Position numbers and translations under genes: made by a program
Part shown: piece by piece, positions 1 through 12,538 of the stretch
How the letters are laid out: every line of letters starts with the position of its first letter
Numbering within the stretch: the stretch's first letter is position 1
NCBI RefSeq assembly: GCF_037975245.1
Contig: NC_092567.1
Location: 14,772,876-14,836,875 of the forward strand
Reading direction: 5' to 3'
Length of the DNA: 64,000 bases
Source: Apostichopus japonicus
Taxonomy: Eukaryota > Echinodermata > Holothuroidea > Aspidochirotida > Stichopodidae
Notes under the pieces: model-generated
What the model was told of the DNA's origin: nothing
Database searches by the model: none
Seen by the model: the letters and a program-made list of their open reading frames with translations, nothing else

Positions 1-2942
1 CAAATAAGACTCAGAATGGGAAAAAATTCAACCCAACTTTTATAAAGTATTCCAGGATGAAATTAAATTTTTATAATCCTAATGCTCGCTCTTGTTACAA
101 ATAGCAACTACCGAAATCATAAATTGACGACGGGGCCACGAATAAACAAAAAAACTAAAAGCTAGTTAATACTAACAAAACAACTAGTTCTAAAAGCCCA
201 TGGATGACACCATTTTCATTTTCATAACTAATTTACCTCTACGCTATAAACAATAAATAAATAACAGATAATGCACTCGGTTTGCCCGGATTCCTAAATG
301 TTCGTGAAACATTGTCATTTCAAAGTACCGCGATTCGCGGACACGCGAGTAAATGCACTTTGTTTGTTTGCGTCACGCTGAAAGAGAATAAATAACTGGA
401 ATAGGAAAATAGGAAAGGATCTACGTCATTTAATCACATAAGACTTTGGCATAGAGTCAAAACTATGTTTAGATCATTCTTCATGTCTGGTACAAACTCA
501 AGAGAAAGATAAGATTTGGATTTGCTTGTGACATCATCTACTCATTTAAGTACAGATTTCTCATTGACTTTTACTCAACTGTCTTTCCTTTCTTGTACTA
601 CACATACTACATGCATAAAACGATGCCGTTCCACTGCATTCCTCGGTCGGCGTGTCATTTCAGTAAATAATGAGGTCAAAAGAATGAGGATATGTCGTTT
701 AAATAATATATTTGCTAAGTAATGTAATAGAACATATTCTATGCCAAATGGGATGGCAAATACCTAATGGTAGAATGAGAAGGAAGGGCAACGACTGGAG
801 GAGCCGGTCGCTGAGGGTGCACAGTGTTAAAAGATTACCAGGGCATACTAGACACAGGAGAATGAGGTGCTAATGTTGTGGGGAGACAGGTAAGCGAGGA
901 GCGAAGTAAATTAGAACATATTCTACGCCAAATGGATGGCAAATACCGAATTCCATTTGCATGAGCTGAGCCACGGATTAAATTTCATTGAAGGATGTAC
1001 TTTCTTTCTTTCCTTGGTATGCTCCTTTAAACCACATATTTCATAACAATATTTGGTTCTTGGGTTTCAAATCTAATTGCGTAACCCAGTGGAACCCTGG
1101 GACCGTTATGCCACCAGGCCCCTTCTCTGAAGTCTTCATTTGGCCCCAACTATATGAAATGAGAATACTTTATTCTTCTTGCCAAGTTTCAACAGGCCTC
1201 ACAATTGACCCATTTTGGGGGGAAGAGGTTCCCCCCATCCCCCATCCCCTCTGCCCCTCCCCTCATCAGGCCTGTGGATAACTAATTGAAGCTTTTACAT
1301 TATTATATAACCTCTGAAATCTTTATCACTTAACATCCTGCTTTGCCAAAAATAGACAACAGAACACGCACCAAATGAATAACACAGACACATTATGTAC
1401 ACATTTAACGTAAATCCAAAATAAATGTTATGTTTTCCGATTGATATTGTTTCTAGCTTTAGAGGCGCTGGCTTTATGGGCTGTCAGCCAGGCACAGACT
1501 TTGATCAATAAGCCACCAAGTTTTCTAAAGAGCCATATTCAACAAAAGATGTGTTAGATTCCATAGTAGTTGTTTTCATTGTCTTAATTAACAATCAGAC
1601 TGAGAAGAACTCAATTAAGACAAATGACCTACATTTTGTAACCTCATTGGAGATTGCCAATTAAAAATTAAAAAAACAAAATAAGCTTCTTTAGGAAGAC
1701 ATAATAAACCCAATTGGGAAAAAAACAACGATTAATTATATATTTAATATCGTAACTATTATAATATTTAGACAGGTAAAAGAGGAGCAAATTATATTAC
1801 AAGTTTGTATCTTAGATCGTCAAGATTTTATCTTAACATTCTATCAAACAAACATCTAATTATGGACTTAATTACAACCGTTCCACCCAGGCATAGGGCC
1901 TTGAAGAATAATTTTGACTTTAGTCAGTGTCTAGACAGACCACCGTGGCAAAAAAAAAAACTTTTCTTTTTTCTCTCACCATACATATTTTCTGGTTTTA
2001 TGGGGGGGGGGGCGGCAAGCATCCATATGACTTTCACCTTGGGAAGCGAATCAATAGAGTCATAGAAACAGACTTTACCTTGACAAGAATTGGGGCAAAA
2101 TTAATGAAAACAATACCATGATGTTATAGCAGTTCTCTGAAGGCTGTCAGCTTTTAATTTGAACTATGTACTTTCCGAAGGCTGTTAGACAACGGAAGTT
2201 TTTCTTGTCTTTTACTGTAAGAATCACATCTTTAGAATTTGCAAAACTATGTTGTCTTTACGAGAGAATATTGGTCTGTTTGCTGTGCGCATGGAACACA
2301 TATGTCGACAAAAACCAGGTTAGTGTCACCTAATCGAATAATATTGAATCATAACAAAAGAAGTACCGTAATGAATATTCATAGTTACAGGCGAATTGAT
2401 GAATATTTAACAGTTTCAACATCTCTCTCTTTCCACTATTTAAGGCTACAGAAAGGGAAATCCCCTCCCACCAGTGGGCGGATGGACTATGCTAAAACAA
2501 ATTACGTCATTTTTGATAGCAACTGGAAAAGAAGAATGATTTTGTAAAAATGAGATGTTGTTTGATTGTGTGTGAGGAACTCCCCCCACCCCCCTAGACA
2601 GGTGGGAGGAGGGGGTTGACTTGAATTGCGTAGTCGGATTTTCTCCTACTTCCTATTTTTGTTTTTGGTTTGGGGAAAGCAAATACCGTACAAGTTATCA
2701 TTTTGGTCGATTACTTACACCTCAACAAGTCAATACTTTGGATGATGATATGATTATCATGTATCTCTTTGGGTAATGCGTACAGACAGTTACGGCAGAA
2801 GTGAGGCCAGTGGCTGCCCGATACCATTGTGTGTGTGTGTGCTATCACCCACACAGCAGCAGGCTTAGTAGTAAAGTCGTACATCCAAAGTTACAAAATG
2901 CTGAACTTTTTGTGACAAATAACTTCCCTCCCCTTGATGTTT
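1..2942. other. Gene-poor AT-rich stretch
   Basis: I see no supported exon here. Short open frames on both strands lack splice context and recognisable motifs. The stretch holds poly-G and poly-C tracts (near 1215-1260, 2003-2013 and 2581-2612), a short GT run near 2830, and the direct repeat listed separately at 728-947. If the minus-strand gene at 3246-3466 continues left, this is its downstream intron or flank. Confidence 0.6.
728..947. repeat. 36-bp imperfect direct repeats flanking a dispersed element
   Basis: About 36 bases starting AGAACATATTCTA and ending GGATGGCAAATACC occur at 730-765 and again at 913-947, differing by a few changes. The roughly 150 bases between them belong to a dispersed family that recurs at 3.8 and 6.9 kb and contains GACAGGTAAG. 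The arrangement could be an insertion with a long host duplication or simply a local tandem duplication. I cannot tell which from this window. Confidence 0.55.
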
Positions 2943-3058
2943 TCAGTTGAATAGCTTAACTATTGATGATAATCCATTCATTATTCCTGAAGTAGGTAGG
3001 TTATGATTATAACTTTCGACTTTCAAACCAGGTCCATAGTAGTATTCAGGATTCTCCA
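2943..3058 (-). CDS. Candidate second and terminal exon of the minus-strand gene (NPEY-containing tail)
   Basis: On the minus strand a strong pyrimidine tract ending CCTCCTCCCAG precedes this segment. Joined to the phase-1 donor at 3246 it stays open for 38 codons and then meets TGA at 2945-2943. The joined product reads on as VENPEYYYGPGLK and ends KLFN, giving a 104-residue protein. An NPEY motif sits at residues 69-72. NPXY motifs in receptor tails and adaptors can bind PTB domains, and TRK and ErbB receptors have similar ENP(Q/E)Y strings. That comparison is only suggestive because no membrane segment or kinase is visible. I saw no polyadenylation signal close downstream. The open frame is short enough to be chance, and the true next exon may lie outside the window. 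Confidence 0.3.
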
Positions 3059-3245
3059 CTGGGAGGAGGCAGGCACAACTTGACAGAAAGAGTGACACTA
3101 ATTAATTTGCGATTAATTACAAAAACAAAAAAACACTAGAGGACGATGAAAGTAACATCCCTTGACCACCGATATCAAACAAATCTTCGGACAAATTCCC
3201 ATCCTCAAAAAAGTCTGACTCGAAAGCCAGAAAAATGTGACTCAC

Positions 3246-3466
3246 CGATCCGATTCTGCTTGCGGTACGGAGTGGACGGTTTCGTGGGTGCAGCCTCCTG
3301 CGATGTACTCCCCTCTGGCTTGGATTTTGTCTCTTTGCTGGTCGGGTAGATACTACTACCGACCCCGTTCAATACTTGGCCGGTAGCGGTCGGGATATTC
3401 CCAGCAGAGCAACCGTTTGTGAGGCTAGTACTCTGCCCTTCCATTCTGTCTTGATGATGCCCTCAA
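3246..3466 (-). CDS. First coding exon of an unrecognised minus-strand gene
   Basis: The exon begins after a CTCTCCCACCAAAGCAG acceptor (AG at 3468-3467) and ends at 3246 before a consensus GTGAGT donor. An in-frame TGA lies at the very start of the exon, so the ATG at 3444-3442 is the natural start, with a 22-base leader. It encodes 66 codons plus one base (phase 1), beginning MEGQSTSLTNGCSAG and ending STPYRKQNRI. Composition is Ser/Thr/Pro/Gly/Lys rich with no predicted fold, as in a disordered N-terminal region. The exon is visibly richer in GC than its surroundings. I do not recognise the family. Because the exon begins at an acceptor, a 5'UTR exon must lie upstream at higher coordinates; 41483 is one candidate. 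Confidence 0.72.
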
Positions 3467-6400
3467 CTGCTTTGGTGGGAGAGAGGAAAAGAAGGAAATT
3501 AATAAAGTCATCTCATTATTCTCAATATATATGTGTACACATACATGAATAGTCATGAATATTAAAATGAGCAATCACTTGAAGAAGCCTTCCTCCCCAT
3601 CCATCTCAACCCGCCCCACCCCCCCCCCCCACACACACACCATAAAAATGCCCATAATTGAAAAGGGTGCAGGTCAAGTTTCAGAGATGAATCTGATCTG
3701 GAAGAGTCCAGCCAAAATCTAGATAAATAATGATAAGGAATCTTTGAAATCAGGAAATGTTTAGGTACTTGGGGGGGGGGATGGAATCAGCAGACCAGAA
3801 AACAAATGGGGGAAAAAAGCTAAAACTGTTACCACCAGATCCTTGTAGGTGAAGTAGAATGCTATGGTGTCGATGAGACAGGTAAGCAATGAAGAAGTGA
3901 CGTTACTAATGATGTATTCTAACCAACTAGAAGACAGCTTCGCTTAGAAAAGAAGTTATATCACCAAAGGAGAGCCATATATGGAGAGCCATATATATAT
4001 ATATATATATATATAGGTCAACCTTTGCACTATATTCTGTAATGGTGAACACCTGCTGACAATGAGGAGTGCATGTGCATTAAATACACAGATGACCACC
4101 AAGGTCAACTAAGAGGTCAAGGTTGAACAAACCATTTTCCAAAATAATTCAGACTTAGAATAGCAACAATTGTTGGAATGAGGAATCAGGTATGACATCC
4201 CACCAAATTACCGATGGGCAACTATAACAAAGCTTATGGGGGTCGATAAATACAAAATAAAAATTATTTAGTTCACTGTAACTATAAACTTTCTATTCTC
4301 TCCTAATGAAAAGCAACAATTTACAGAGATACAATACTGAGAGAAGTTAAAATGAAAATAGGTATATAAACAAGAAATACATTCCTGTGGAAAATGTTGA
4401 GATGTTTTTTAATTTTCACTTAAAGTTTATGTTCATGACCCATTTATGACGCATTCACAACATGCCAACTAAGCCATGTCTTTGCGAGGATATTTTAATA
4501 AACCTGTTAAACTCATACCACAATCCATTGCAATTACAACCTTTGTCTAAAATTAACATTAACTTTATAAGAAACCAGCTTCTTTAAGGTTGTCACATTT
4601 TAACCACTAACGAACTTTACTTAAACCCACTCAAAAACAGTATAGACCTTGTGAGCATTATACTACAAGCGCAATAGCGGTGTACCAGTAGTATTGTGTC
4701 ACTTCTTCAGATATATATTGGGTGCACAACTTCTTCAGGTTTTGAGGTAGATCTGTTGACCCCAAGTGACATATATATGACCTTCACCAATAAACCGTGC
4801 ATAGACGTTATGCAAATTATATTACGGTCCTATATTCTCCAAGTCACCGTTCTTGAGATTGTAAAGTTTCCAAAAATTTCACAGCTTCATGTTTTGGAGA
4901 CACTACCGACAAGAAATAACCATTAATGCAACACGAGTGAAAAAATAGGCACATGTACTCATTATGCGAAACACACACATTAACCTTTGACATTTGTCAA
5001 GTTTTCCCCTTCTGGAGATTTGCTATCAGTTGTCATCATTAAGAACTTTGACCCACATGCTGTACCCTTGTTACAACATACAATGTTTCTACAAATTATG
5101 AATCAAGCTTCCAAGATTGATTTTCACAATTTTTTATCTAAATTTTGACCAACCGAAATGAAAGGGAACTTGTTCTCATGATAACTGCATGACTGACCCT
5201 TTATTTGTGATATTGTGTTTAAAAGTGAGGGCATCAAACATGTATACATACAGACATTATATGCACACTATATACACACACTCATATGCCTTCATTATTG
5301 CATATATACCCTTTTGCCTATTTGGTTAAGGACTCAAAAAGCCCACGAACCAGCATCGTTTCTGGCCCTTTGGAACCATAATTATGTACAGTAGGGAGAG
5401 TGTACTTTACTAGATATGTCATTTCAGAAGTCAAAAAAGTTACCTTTCATATTAAATACTGATAAGTGCATTCACGCTTACAATATATTTATAGTTACGA
5501 CATATATTGTACCAGCGCAAAACAGCAGACAAAAATTGTCACACTTGCTGGTAGAAACCTATAAATAATGGCAGAAAAGACGTTAAGGTCGCAGTACTTT
5601 TTCCACGGTGGAAACATCACAGAACTTTGAAGTACGTTAGTCTTTCCCAGGATCAATGGAAATAAGGCAGTTTTTCAGGCTCTTAATGCGTTGAAGACAA
5701 ATAGAAACATCATCAGACCAACATTACAGAGTCCTCTTAACACTTCATTCACAATTTCTTCGGCCTCGACTCTTTCCGACCCTCCCAGGACAATTTCTCA
5801 TCAAATGTGTAATAGACATATTGCACTCCACCACACCACATTATAGGATGGAAAGTGAAAACCGTGTACCTGAATTTTGTGGAGAGAATAAAACCCAGCA
5901 GAATACTGATTTTTCAGCATTCTAAAATTTCTCAGAGAGGGGTTGAATGTAGATATTACTTTCAGGCTAGTGTTTGACAATCCTGATAATTGTGTTATTT
6001 TGTCATATTTAGACTATAAGACTCCTTTCCCTTCAGCTAGAAATCAAAAAGGAAGTCCAACAGGGAAACATGATTCAAGACATGGCTAGTGTTTTGAAAT
6101 GGTTGTTAGACAGTACTTACTGCCACAAAGCAAACAAAGTCTAAACAGACAACAACCTCTAATGACAGAACACTAATGACTTCATCAAATACATACAAAA
6201 TCACTCTTTTAATATCGTCAACCCATTTCAAAGGAAGACCTTTTCCGTGAAGTTTCCTGTTGAGACAGGTAGTGATCATATAGTTATGAGAAGCCTAGAT
6301 TCCATATACTCTTGTTCAGGTACTTACATGTCTGATAAGAAGTAATTAACACTAAAGCTTTAATAAAGTCCAGCTCGCAGGAGGTTGACCAACAGAGAGA

Positions 6401-6600
6401 GGCACAGACCTTAGACAGGGAGAACGATTCACCAATTTTTGTAGGCTAGGTAGATTAAGAGTGCATACTTATAGAGGAGACAGGTTTCAAAAAGCATGAG
6501 TGAATAAATTGTTACAGGTTTAGATACACATGTGTCTCTAAAGTGTCATAAATAGTGTATCCATGGTAACAGACCATCCAGCCATGCTAGGAATAAATAA

Positions 6601-6666
6601 GGTTACACAAATCGTTTGCGTCCAGTCGTCTGATGATCGCCACACAGGCGTGAAACTGGAGTAACC
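6601..6666 (+). repeat. Nested inverted repeat with CTGATGA-hairpin-GAAAC arrangement
   Basis: Outer arms GGTTAC (6601-6606) and GTAACC (6661-6666) enclose inner arms CCAG (6622-6625) and CTGG (6656-6659). Inside these, CTGATGA at 6630-6636 is followed by a CGCC-ACACA-GGCG hairpin (6638-6650) and then GAAAC at 6652-6656. The order of motifs resembles the two conserved strands of a hammerhead ribozyme. However, the first stem II pair would be a U-U mismatch and I find no clean cleavage site with stem III. The structure is visible; the function is speculative. Confidence 0.4.
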
Positions 6667-6727
6667 ACATGGCCACACTGTAGGTTACCATATATGTGTA
6701 CTATACTATATATATATATATTTCATG

Positions 6728-6803
6728 GGTAAGCTCATCACTTGTGTGTCTATATATATATGTATATATACATACACACACACACACTAGTGATGAGCTT
6801 ACC
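6728..6803. repeat. 76-bp palindrome with AT/AC microsatellite core
   Basis: GGTAAGCTCATCACT at 6728-6742 is matched exactly by its reverse complement at 6789-6803. The arms continue inward as TGTGTGT and ACACACA, with a TA-rich centre. Such a sequence can extrude as a cruciform and is prone to instability. The right arm ends in a sequence related to the nearby GACAGGTAAG family in reverse orientation. Confidence 0.75.
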
Positions 6804-8411
6804 TGTCTCTTCACAACCTCAGCAGTCTTGCTCTACCATTGGAATTGGTATTAACCTTTTTAGCAATGAATGCCCTAGCCAAGACCGATCACTTCTGGAA
6901 GTGTTAAAAGGGTTATCACTTCGCTCCAGGTGTGCTAGCCCAAGAGTGCCAAAGGTTGTGAGGGGACAGGTAATTGAGGAAGCAAGCTAAATGTCACTTA
7001 AAGTTGATGTGGCATTACAGCTGTACTGTAGTTTCCCCCCCCCGCCCCCTCCTGGCAACAAAACTCCTCTTCCATCCTCACCTCTCCTTCCCCATAAGAA
7101 ACACCCCTTCCAATCCTGTTTTAGTAGTCTTTGTATCAATCTTTGAACTGAATTGATTGCTTCATTTAGAATGTGCATTCATAACTCCTTGATCAGGCTA
7201 CCAGCTGTGCAATCATGTTAGTTCAACAGACACAACAACGTTACAAGTCAAACAGCATTCATCCACTGCTGTACTTTTTGTAGCACATTTTTGTCGTGGT
7301 CGTCGCGAGAGATGATTTCACCTCAAACATATCTTAGTTGTTTTATTAGAATATCCCAACAATTTTCAAAGTAGTTTGAAGTGGCAGATAAAATGGCTTC
7401 TCATTTACACTAACCACAAGTGTATTGCAACTTCAACATCATAAATACTCTCTTTAACCTCTGTCTTATAAACCAATCTTAGAGACAACAACTCCATTGC
7501 CTTTTTACTAGATTATGATCTAGTCTCGAGGGTCCTTGAGACAACTTGGCCGGGTTTTAAGCATTGTATGATGGGATACAGAGATGCTTAAGAAAAATGT
7601 ATAGGCAAGTAAAAAAATGGATCCCAAACAGGCAACATAAACTCAGATGTGTGGAGACATAACAATGCATCTTGGGATATTTTGCTAGCTTCATAAACAG
7701 AAATTTATCAGTTTAAGAGGACATAAACCTAATCTACCCACTTGATTCCTGTTCATCTTGATTTAACGCGGTTCTCAAAACTCCGAAACGATGTTTATCG
7801 TACATAAAACTGAAAGCCAACATTCATCTCTTATGTGGGCACTTTTTAGAGAAGTGTTAGTTTTAACCAACAAATGCTTGATTGAACACAAGCATCCCAA
7901 AAACATTTCAAGCATAATCAACCTTTGGCACTGGCAGTCGTAAAAATCGAATAAAAATCTGGTTTGACATACGGTACATGCTCAGAGACCATCACTTGTC
8001 TATATAGAGCCAAGCAAATAGCTGATAGGCTACCTACTTGAAATAATGTAGGCCAAAGGTGACGATCAACAGAAATCGATTCTAAATAGTCTCGACGACG
8101 CATTTCCCTTCTCTTATCATCGGCCGATCACAACGCTACATTAGCATCAATGAGTCTTTTTTTATTTCCGTAGCAAAATAAGGAAAATCATAAAATATTA
8201 CAATGGTTTGTATCTATTGTGGCGTTTCGCGTGACTAAAAAAGATGTAATGTTTAATTAGGCACCTGAACAAGCATGAAGAAAGTAAAACTAAATCCTGA
8301 TTCTCACCCAAATAAAACTTAATTGTTTCCCTCGGTAGGGGCGACTGACCAGGAATATAAACAAAATCAGCTCAATTCATTTAAAGGAGCATATTTAATA
8401 TTAAAATCATA

Positions 8412-8413
8412 TG

Positions 8414-8462
<49 letters not shown>

Positions 8463-8558
8463 CTGCTAGGATCGAAACGTCAAGCCAACTTATATTTACA
8501 CATTCACTTACACAGGCTCTCTAGTGGATAAGCAGTTTGCTAACAGTTTTATTTTATT
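8412..8558. mobile_element. 147-bp retroposon, copy 1 (11-bp target duplication, poly-T 39)
   Basis: The 11-bp direct repeat TTAAAATCATA occurs at 8401-8411 and 8559-8569 and brackets this insertion. From 8459 to the end it matches the copy at 22027-22155 (hairpin GATCC-TGCTA-GGATC, then GAAACGTC, then CTCTAGTGGATAAGCAG and a TTTTATTTTA end). Both copies begin TGTKATTTTTT. Here the T run has expanded to about 39, and the AGCCTCTGAAG segment present in copy 2 is missing. No protein is encoded. It must have been mobilised in trans. Confidence 0.75.
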
Positions 8559-8569
8559 TTAAAATCATA

Positions 8570-11500
8570 GAGGTTTGTTAATTATGGGAACCATGGTCTT
8601 CTTGAAAAAACAAAGAACAATTTATTAATCTTACATTCTTTAGAAGGGGAGAGGGTACAAAGAAAGTGGGGAAGGGGTGTGTTATCTTACATTTTGCAAC
8701 GTCTCTTTAAAAAAAAACCTGGATATTATTTCATGTAATACTTCTGTGAATTCTGAAAAAAACTCCTAGAACAATATTGACAAAATTGATTTCAGAATAG
8801 GGAGACAACTAGATGAATAGCGTCCAGTCACGGGGACAGACAGGGCTAAAACTTTTTTTCCAGATACAGTACAGTGGTGGTGCTATTATTATGTGGTGAC
8901 AAGTACTGTAAGTGAAGCAGATTGCCACTATATTGATAACAATTCATACCTTCTCAGCATCAAAATAGTTTTTTGTTATTCTCATTGGTCCACAATTTTG
9001 TCTACAGCCATCCTTTGATTCCAGATTTATTGAAAACAACTTTTATTTTTCTGCGTCTGAAATCATGACAATTTTTCTTAACTTACCGAAACATCACACA
9101 ATGTAAGACTGCGCACTGTTCCTGCATTACAGCAACCAGGTAGATTTTTCAACTGATGGAAGTGACAAACCGCAAGAATCAACTTTAACGGATTTGGTCT
9201 TCAATAAGTCTTGTACCTTGTCACCTCAACAATATTTTATCAAATACTCACAAAATGGAAAATAGAAAAATTGTCAAACTGTGACGTCACTGTTTTGAAA
9301 TGAAACTTCATTAGTCAAACTAATGAACTCCATAATTGTATGGGATTTTACTAATATTGCAAAAGCCTCAAAATATGTATATCATAAACTTCAAAATCAT
9401 CTCAATCTGTTGCTTTAAAACCTGTATACTCTCACGCCTAAATATAGACTAATCGTTTTATTAGGATACTCCACCGAAATTAGCTCACCAGATAATATTA
9501 CGGCAATTAAGCTTGGCATCAAGTATCACATTAATTCTTCATAGCCACAATATTTTAAACAGGGATCAATGAACTCTTATGTTGATGTTGTCATATTTGG
9601 TAACTTTTTACAAGCTTAAGATAAATATTTAAATCAGAGAAGATATGAGGGAAGTAACACTTTTTGGAGATATTTTTGTTAAAATTTGGTTAGTAACATT
9701 GCATATCATCATATAGTTTGAACAGTACTTATTTTTTCAAGAGATCTGCAAGGTTTTTGGTAAGATTTGGTACAAATGCTGATCAATGTCCTACTAAATT
9801 GCAAACTCATCGATGTATTACTTTAGGATTTTGTGTGTTTACAAGGGTTCTAAAGGTAGTCAGTTATAGGCCCTAAATTATAGCACACTATAATTGCTAG
9901 AAGTTTTCAAAAAGTACTTTCCTGGAGGTCTTTACTCTCCAAATTGTTCTCAGATATTTTTAAGGAACACAAGATGACTGAAAATGTCCCAGTGAGGAAA
10001 ATTTCCTCGAAGGTTGTAATTAAAACAGTTTAAGAATTTTGACCAAATGTGACCATATTTGAATATCTAGCATATTTGGAGCCAATAAAGCATCCCTTAA
10101 CAATATGGTGGATCTAAATACTGAGTCCCACCAAAGCTTTTCCTACTGCAGATATTGTTTTGACGATTCTCAGAGTTTGATTTCTACTGACCTCAAGTGA
10201 CCAACAAAAAAACACTTTCTCTATAAGTTGGTTTTTAATTTGATGTAAAAAAATCTGTTCTTCCTTGGAGAAAGTTTTTTTTTTTTTTTAATTTCACTTG
10301 GATTTGTGATCTTATGATCTTATGAAAATGCATATTATAAACGATGATTGTTTTTAGATATAACTTTGATAAGGTACACTTTGATTATATTATTTATAAT
10401 AGCAGAGAAAGTTTTCACAGGTACAGTCAGGTAAAAATACAACTTAAATGACATATCTCCCACCCACACACACAAACATGCACACATACACAACACCATA
10501 CGGTACATGCACAATCACACGTATCATATAGTATTGCTTACTATTAAGTGAGCCGAAAGATTAAAACAATGGAAGCCTATAAATGTACCATGCAGGCAAA
10601 AGACCACAATTTAAATTAGGTAATAAAGATCTGTTATCCTGCCATGTGTCTTCCTGTGAAACACAATCCAGCCAAGCGGTACACTGAGATCAGAGACAAG
10701 AAAAATCTGGGTTAAAGGGCAAAGTTAAGTTCAACTTAAATGGGAGTCCTGACTAGCAATGGACTACACACACATACACACACAAAATCTGGGTTAAACA
10801 AAACGTTATACAGTGAAAGTATTTGATCACTTACAGTATATGGAATGTTCGGATTTGGGATATATTTAAGTCTTTGTTTTTGTTCCAATTGGAGGTGATT
10901 GTCGACTGTGTACCCCTCCCCCCCCCCCCTAAAGATAGATGTGTCCCACTGTTTCCATCTATAACAACATATATTTGCAATTTGCTTAAAAATGTATACA
11001 ACATACAAACTGTACCTACTGAAAGTTCATGAACAAAATCCAGGACACTCCAAATCATTCCTGTTCTAGTTGTTAGTTTCTGACGGGATTAGCCACATTT
11101 TTTCATTTTAGCTTGTTACCCAATCTCCTCCCCCTCCCCCCCCCCCCACCTCCCTCTCCCAACACCTGACTCACTAAAACTGACTAATATCATACATGAG
11201 AACATTAATACAAATATAAGATTGTTATAAAAATTAGTAACAAAAATGGCAAAAATACAAACTGTAAATGACGATGTTTTCAATGGTTTTATCCTGTTAT
11301 TTCTATAAAATACACCTTAAAGACCTAAAAATTGTCCTTATACATGCATCCACATTTGCCGTTCCATTCAAATACCACTCATCTATTTACAAATTCTTTT
11401 CTGCCCTTTTTCTTTTCTCAAAGTTCCTCTATTTAATTTACTACAATTCAAGATTGACAAGTTCTTGACAAAGTTACAGATTCATGTAAGGATATGAAGT

Positions 11501-12475
11501 AAAGTGCATGCTGTGTACATAACTTGCGACAAGAAAAACAACAATTATTTTGAAAAATTTAAAAATGACCTAGAAGAGAATATGATATACATACAGTCAC
11601 CCATCTACCAGAGCCAATCATTGAGGTAGGTGATTGACAAACACAGTCCACATCTTCCATCCACCCCCCTCCCCCACCCCCATCCCACTTTCACCTCCCT
11701 GCTAGCCTTCTCCCATGCCTTGTGAAGATGCTTTGCATATCACAGACACACCTTTAGTCATGACAGTGGGGGAGGGTTTTCCAATACAACTACTACTCAA
11801 TTGATCAGTCTCCAAACCCAGACAGAGATGTTAAAAGGTACAGGATATAGGTGACCTGGAAAACTATTCAAACAAAATTCATCATTATCATCATAATAAT
11901 AATCCCAGTAGTCCCCTGCATGCAGTAGTATCTAGGGATGACAGGTCAAAAGCCAACTGGCTTGTAACTTTACTGTACAAACTCACTGGATATAATATGT
12001 AGGACAAACTAAGGTAAAGAGCGCCCTCACTTACTTCCACAGACAGAGAGACACAGGTAGAGAGGGGTTGAGCTGCACTATTAATTACATGTTGTTCAAT
12101 GGATTATTAATATTATTGTTATTACATGAGTCAAGGGTACTGAGGTTTCATATAGAACTTGATGATGTTATCAGGAATGAGACTGCAGACAATGTGATTC
12201 AAGAAACATTGGAAGAGTGGTATTCCAGATAAGATGGAAAACAGCCATGTAGGAATATTTATCAACTATTAAGCTTAATAGGATATGGAGTTAACAATAT
12301 TATTATACTAATGAAGAAAAACCTAAAAGAATTAGTGTAAATTATGCAAACCATCTTTTTAGCTTATCTTAACTAGCTAGCTTAAATACAACAGAGATAT
12401 TTATGATGACCAACTCCCCCAAATATCAAAGGAAAGTTTCACTTTGGAAAATATTGGTGTTTTAAAACTTGTGTC
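8570..12475. other. Probable long intron, part 2: nothing gene-like
   Basis: No exon could be supported. The stretch is AT-rich with long C runs near 10914-10930, 11124-11160 and 11664-11690, and scattered CA/GT microsatellites. Around 10030-10205 the phrase TGACCTCAAGTGACC appears, related to the half-site repeats at 16.1-16.6 kb. Confidence 0.45.
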
Positions 12476-12538
12476 GGTGGGGATGGGGGTGGGGGCAAGG
12501 GTGGGATGGGGGTGTGGGCAAGGATGGGAGGGGGTGGT
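12476..12538 (+). repeat. G-rich tract with many G-runs (quadruplex potential)
   Basis: Around ten runs of three or more G lie within about 60 bases, separated by one to five other bases. That satisfies the usual G-quadruplex pattern several times over. It generates a spurious proline-rich frame on the other strand. No gene lies close enough to suggest a promoter role. Confidence 0.7.

Larger units (their letters stand above)
3467..8400. other. Probable long intron, part 1: repeats only
   Basis: No supported exon. It contains an AT microsatellite (about 3983-4016), C and G runs with ACACAC (3613-3642, 3771-3780), members of the GACAGGTAAG family (about 3875 and 6961), and a palindrome at 6728-6803. 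A hairpin-rich motif lies at 6601-6666. Intronic status is inferred from the acceptor at 3467. Confidence 0.45.
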
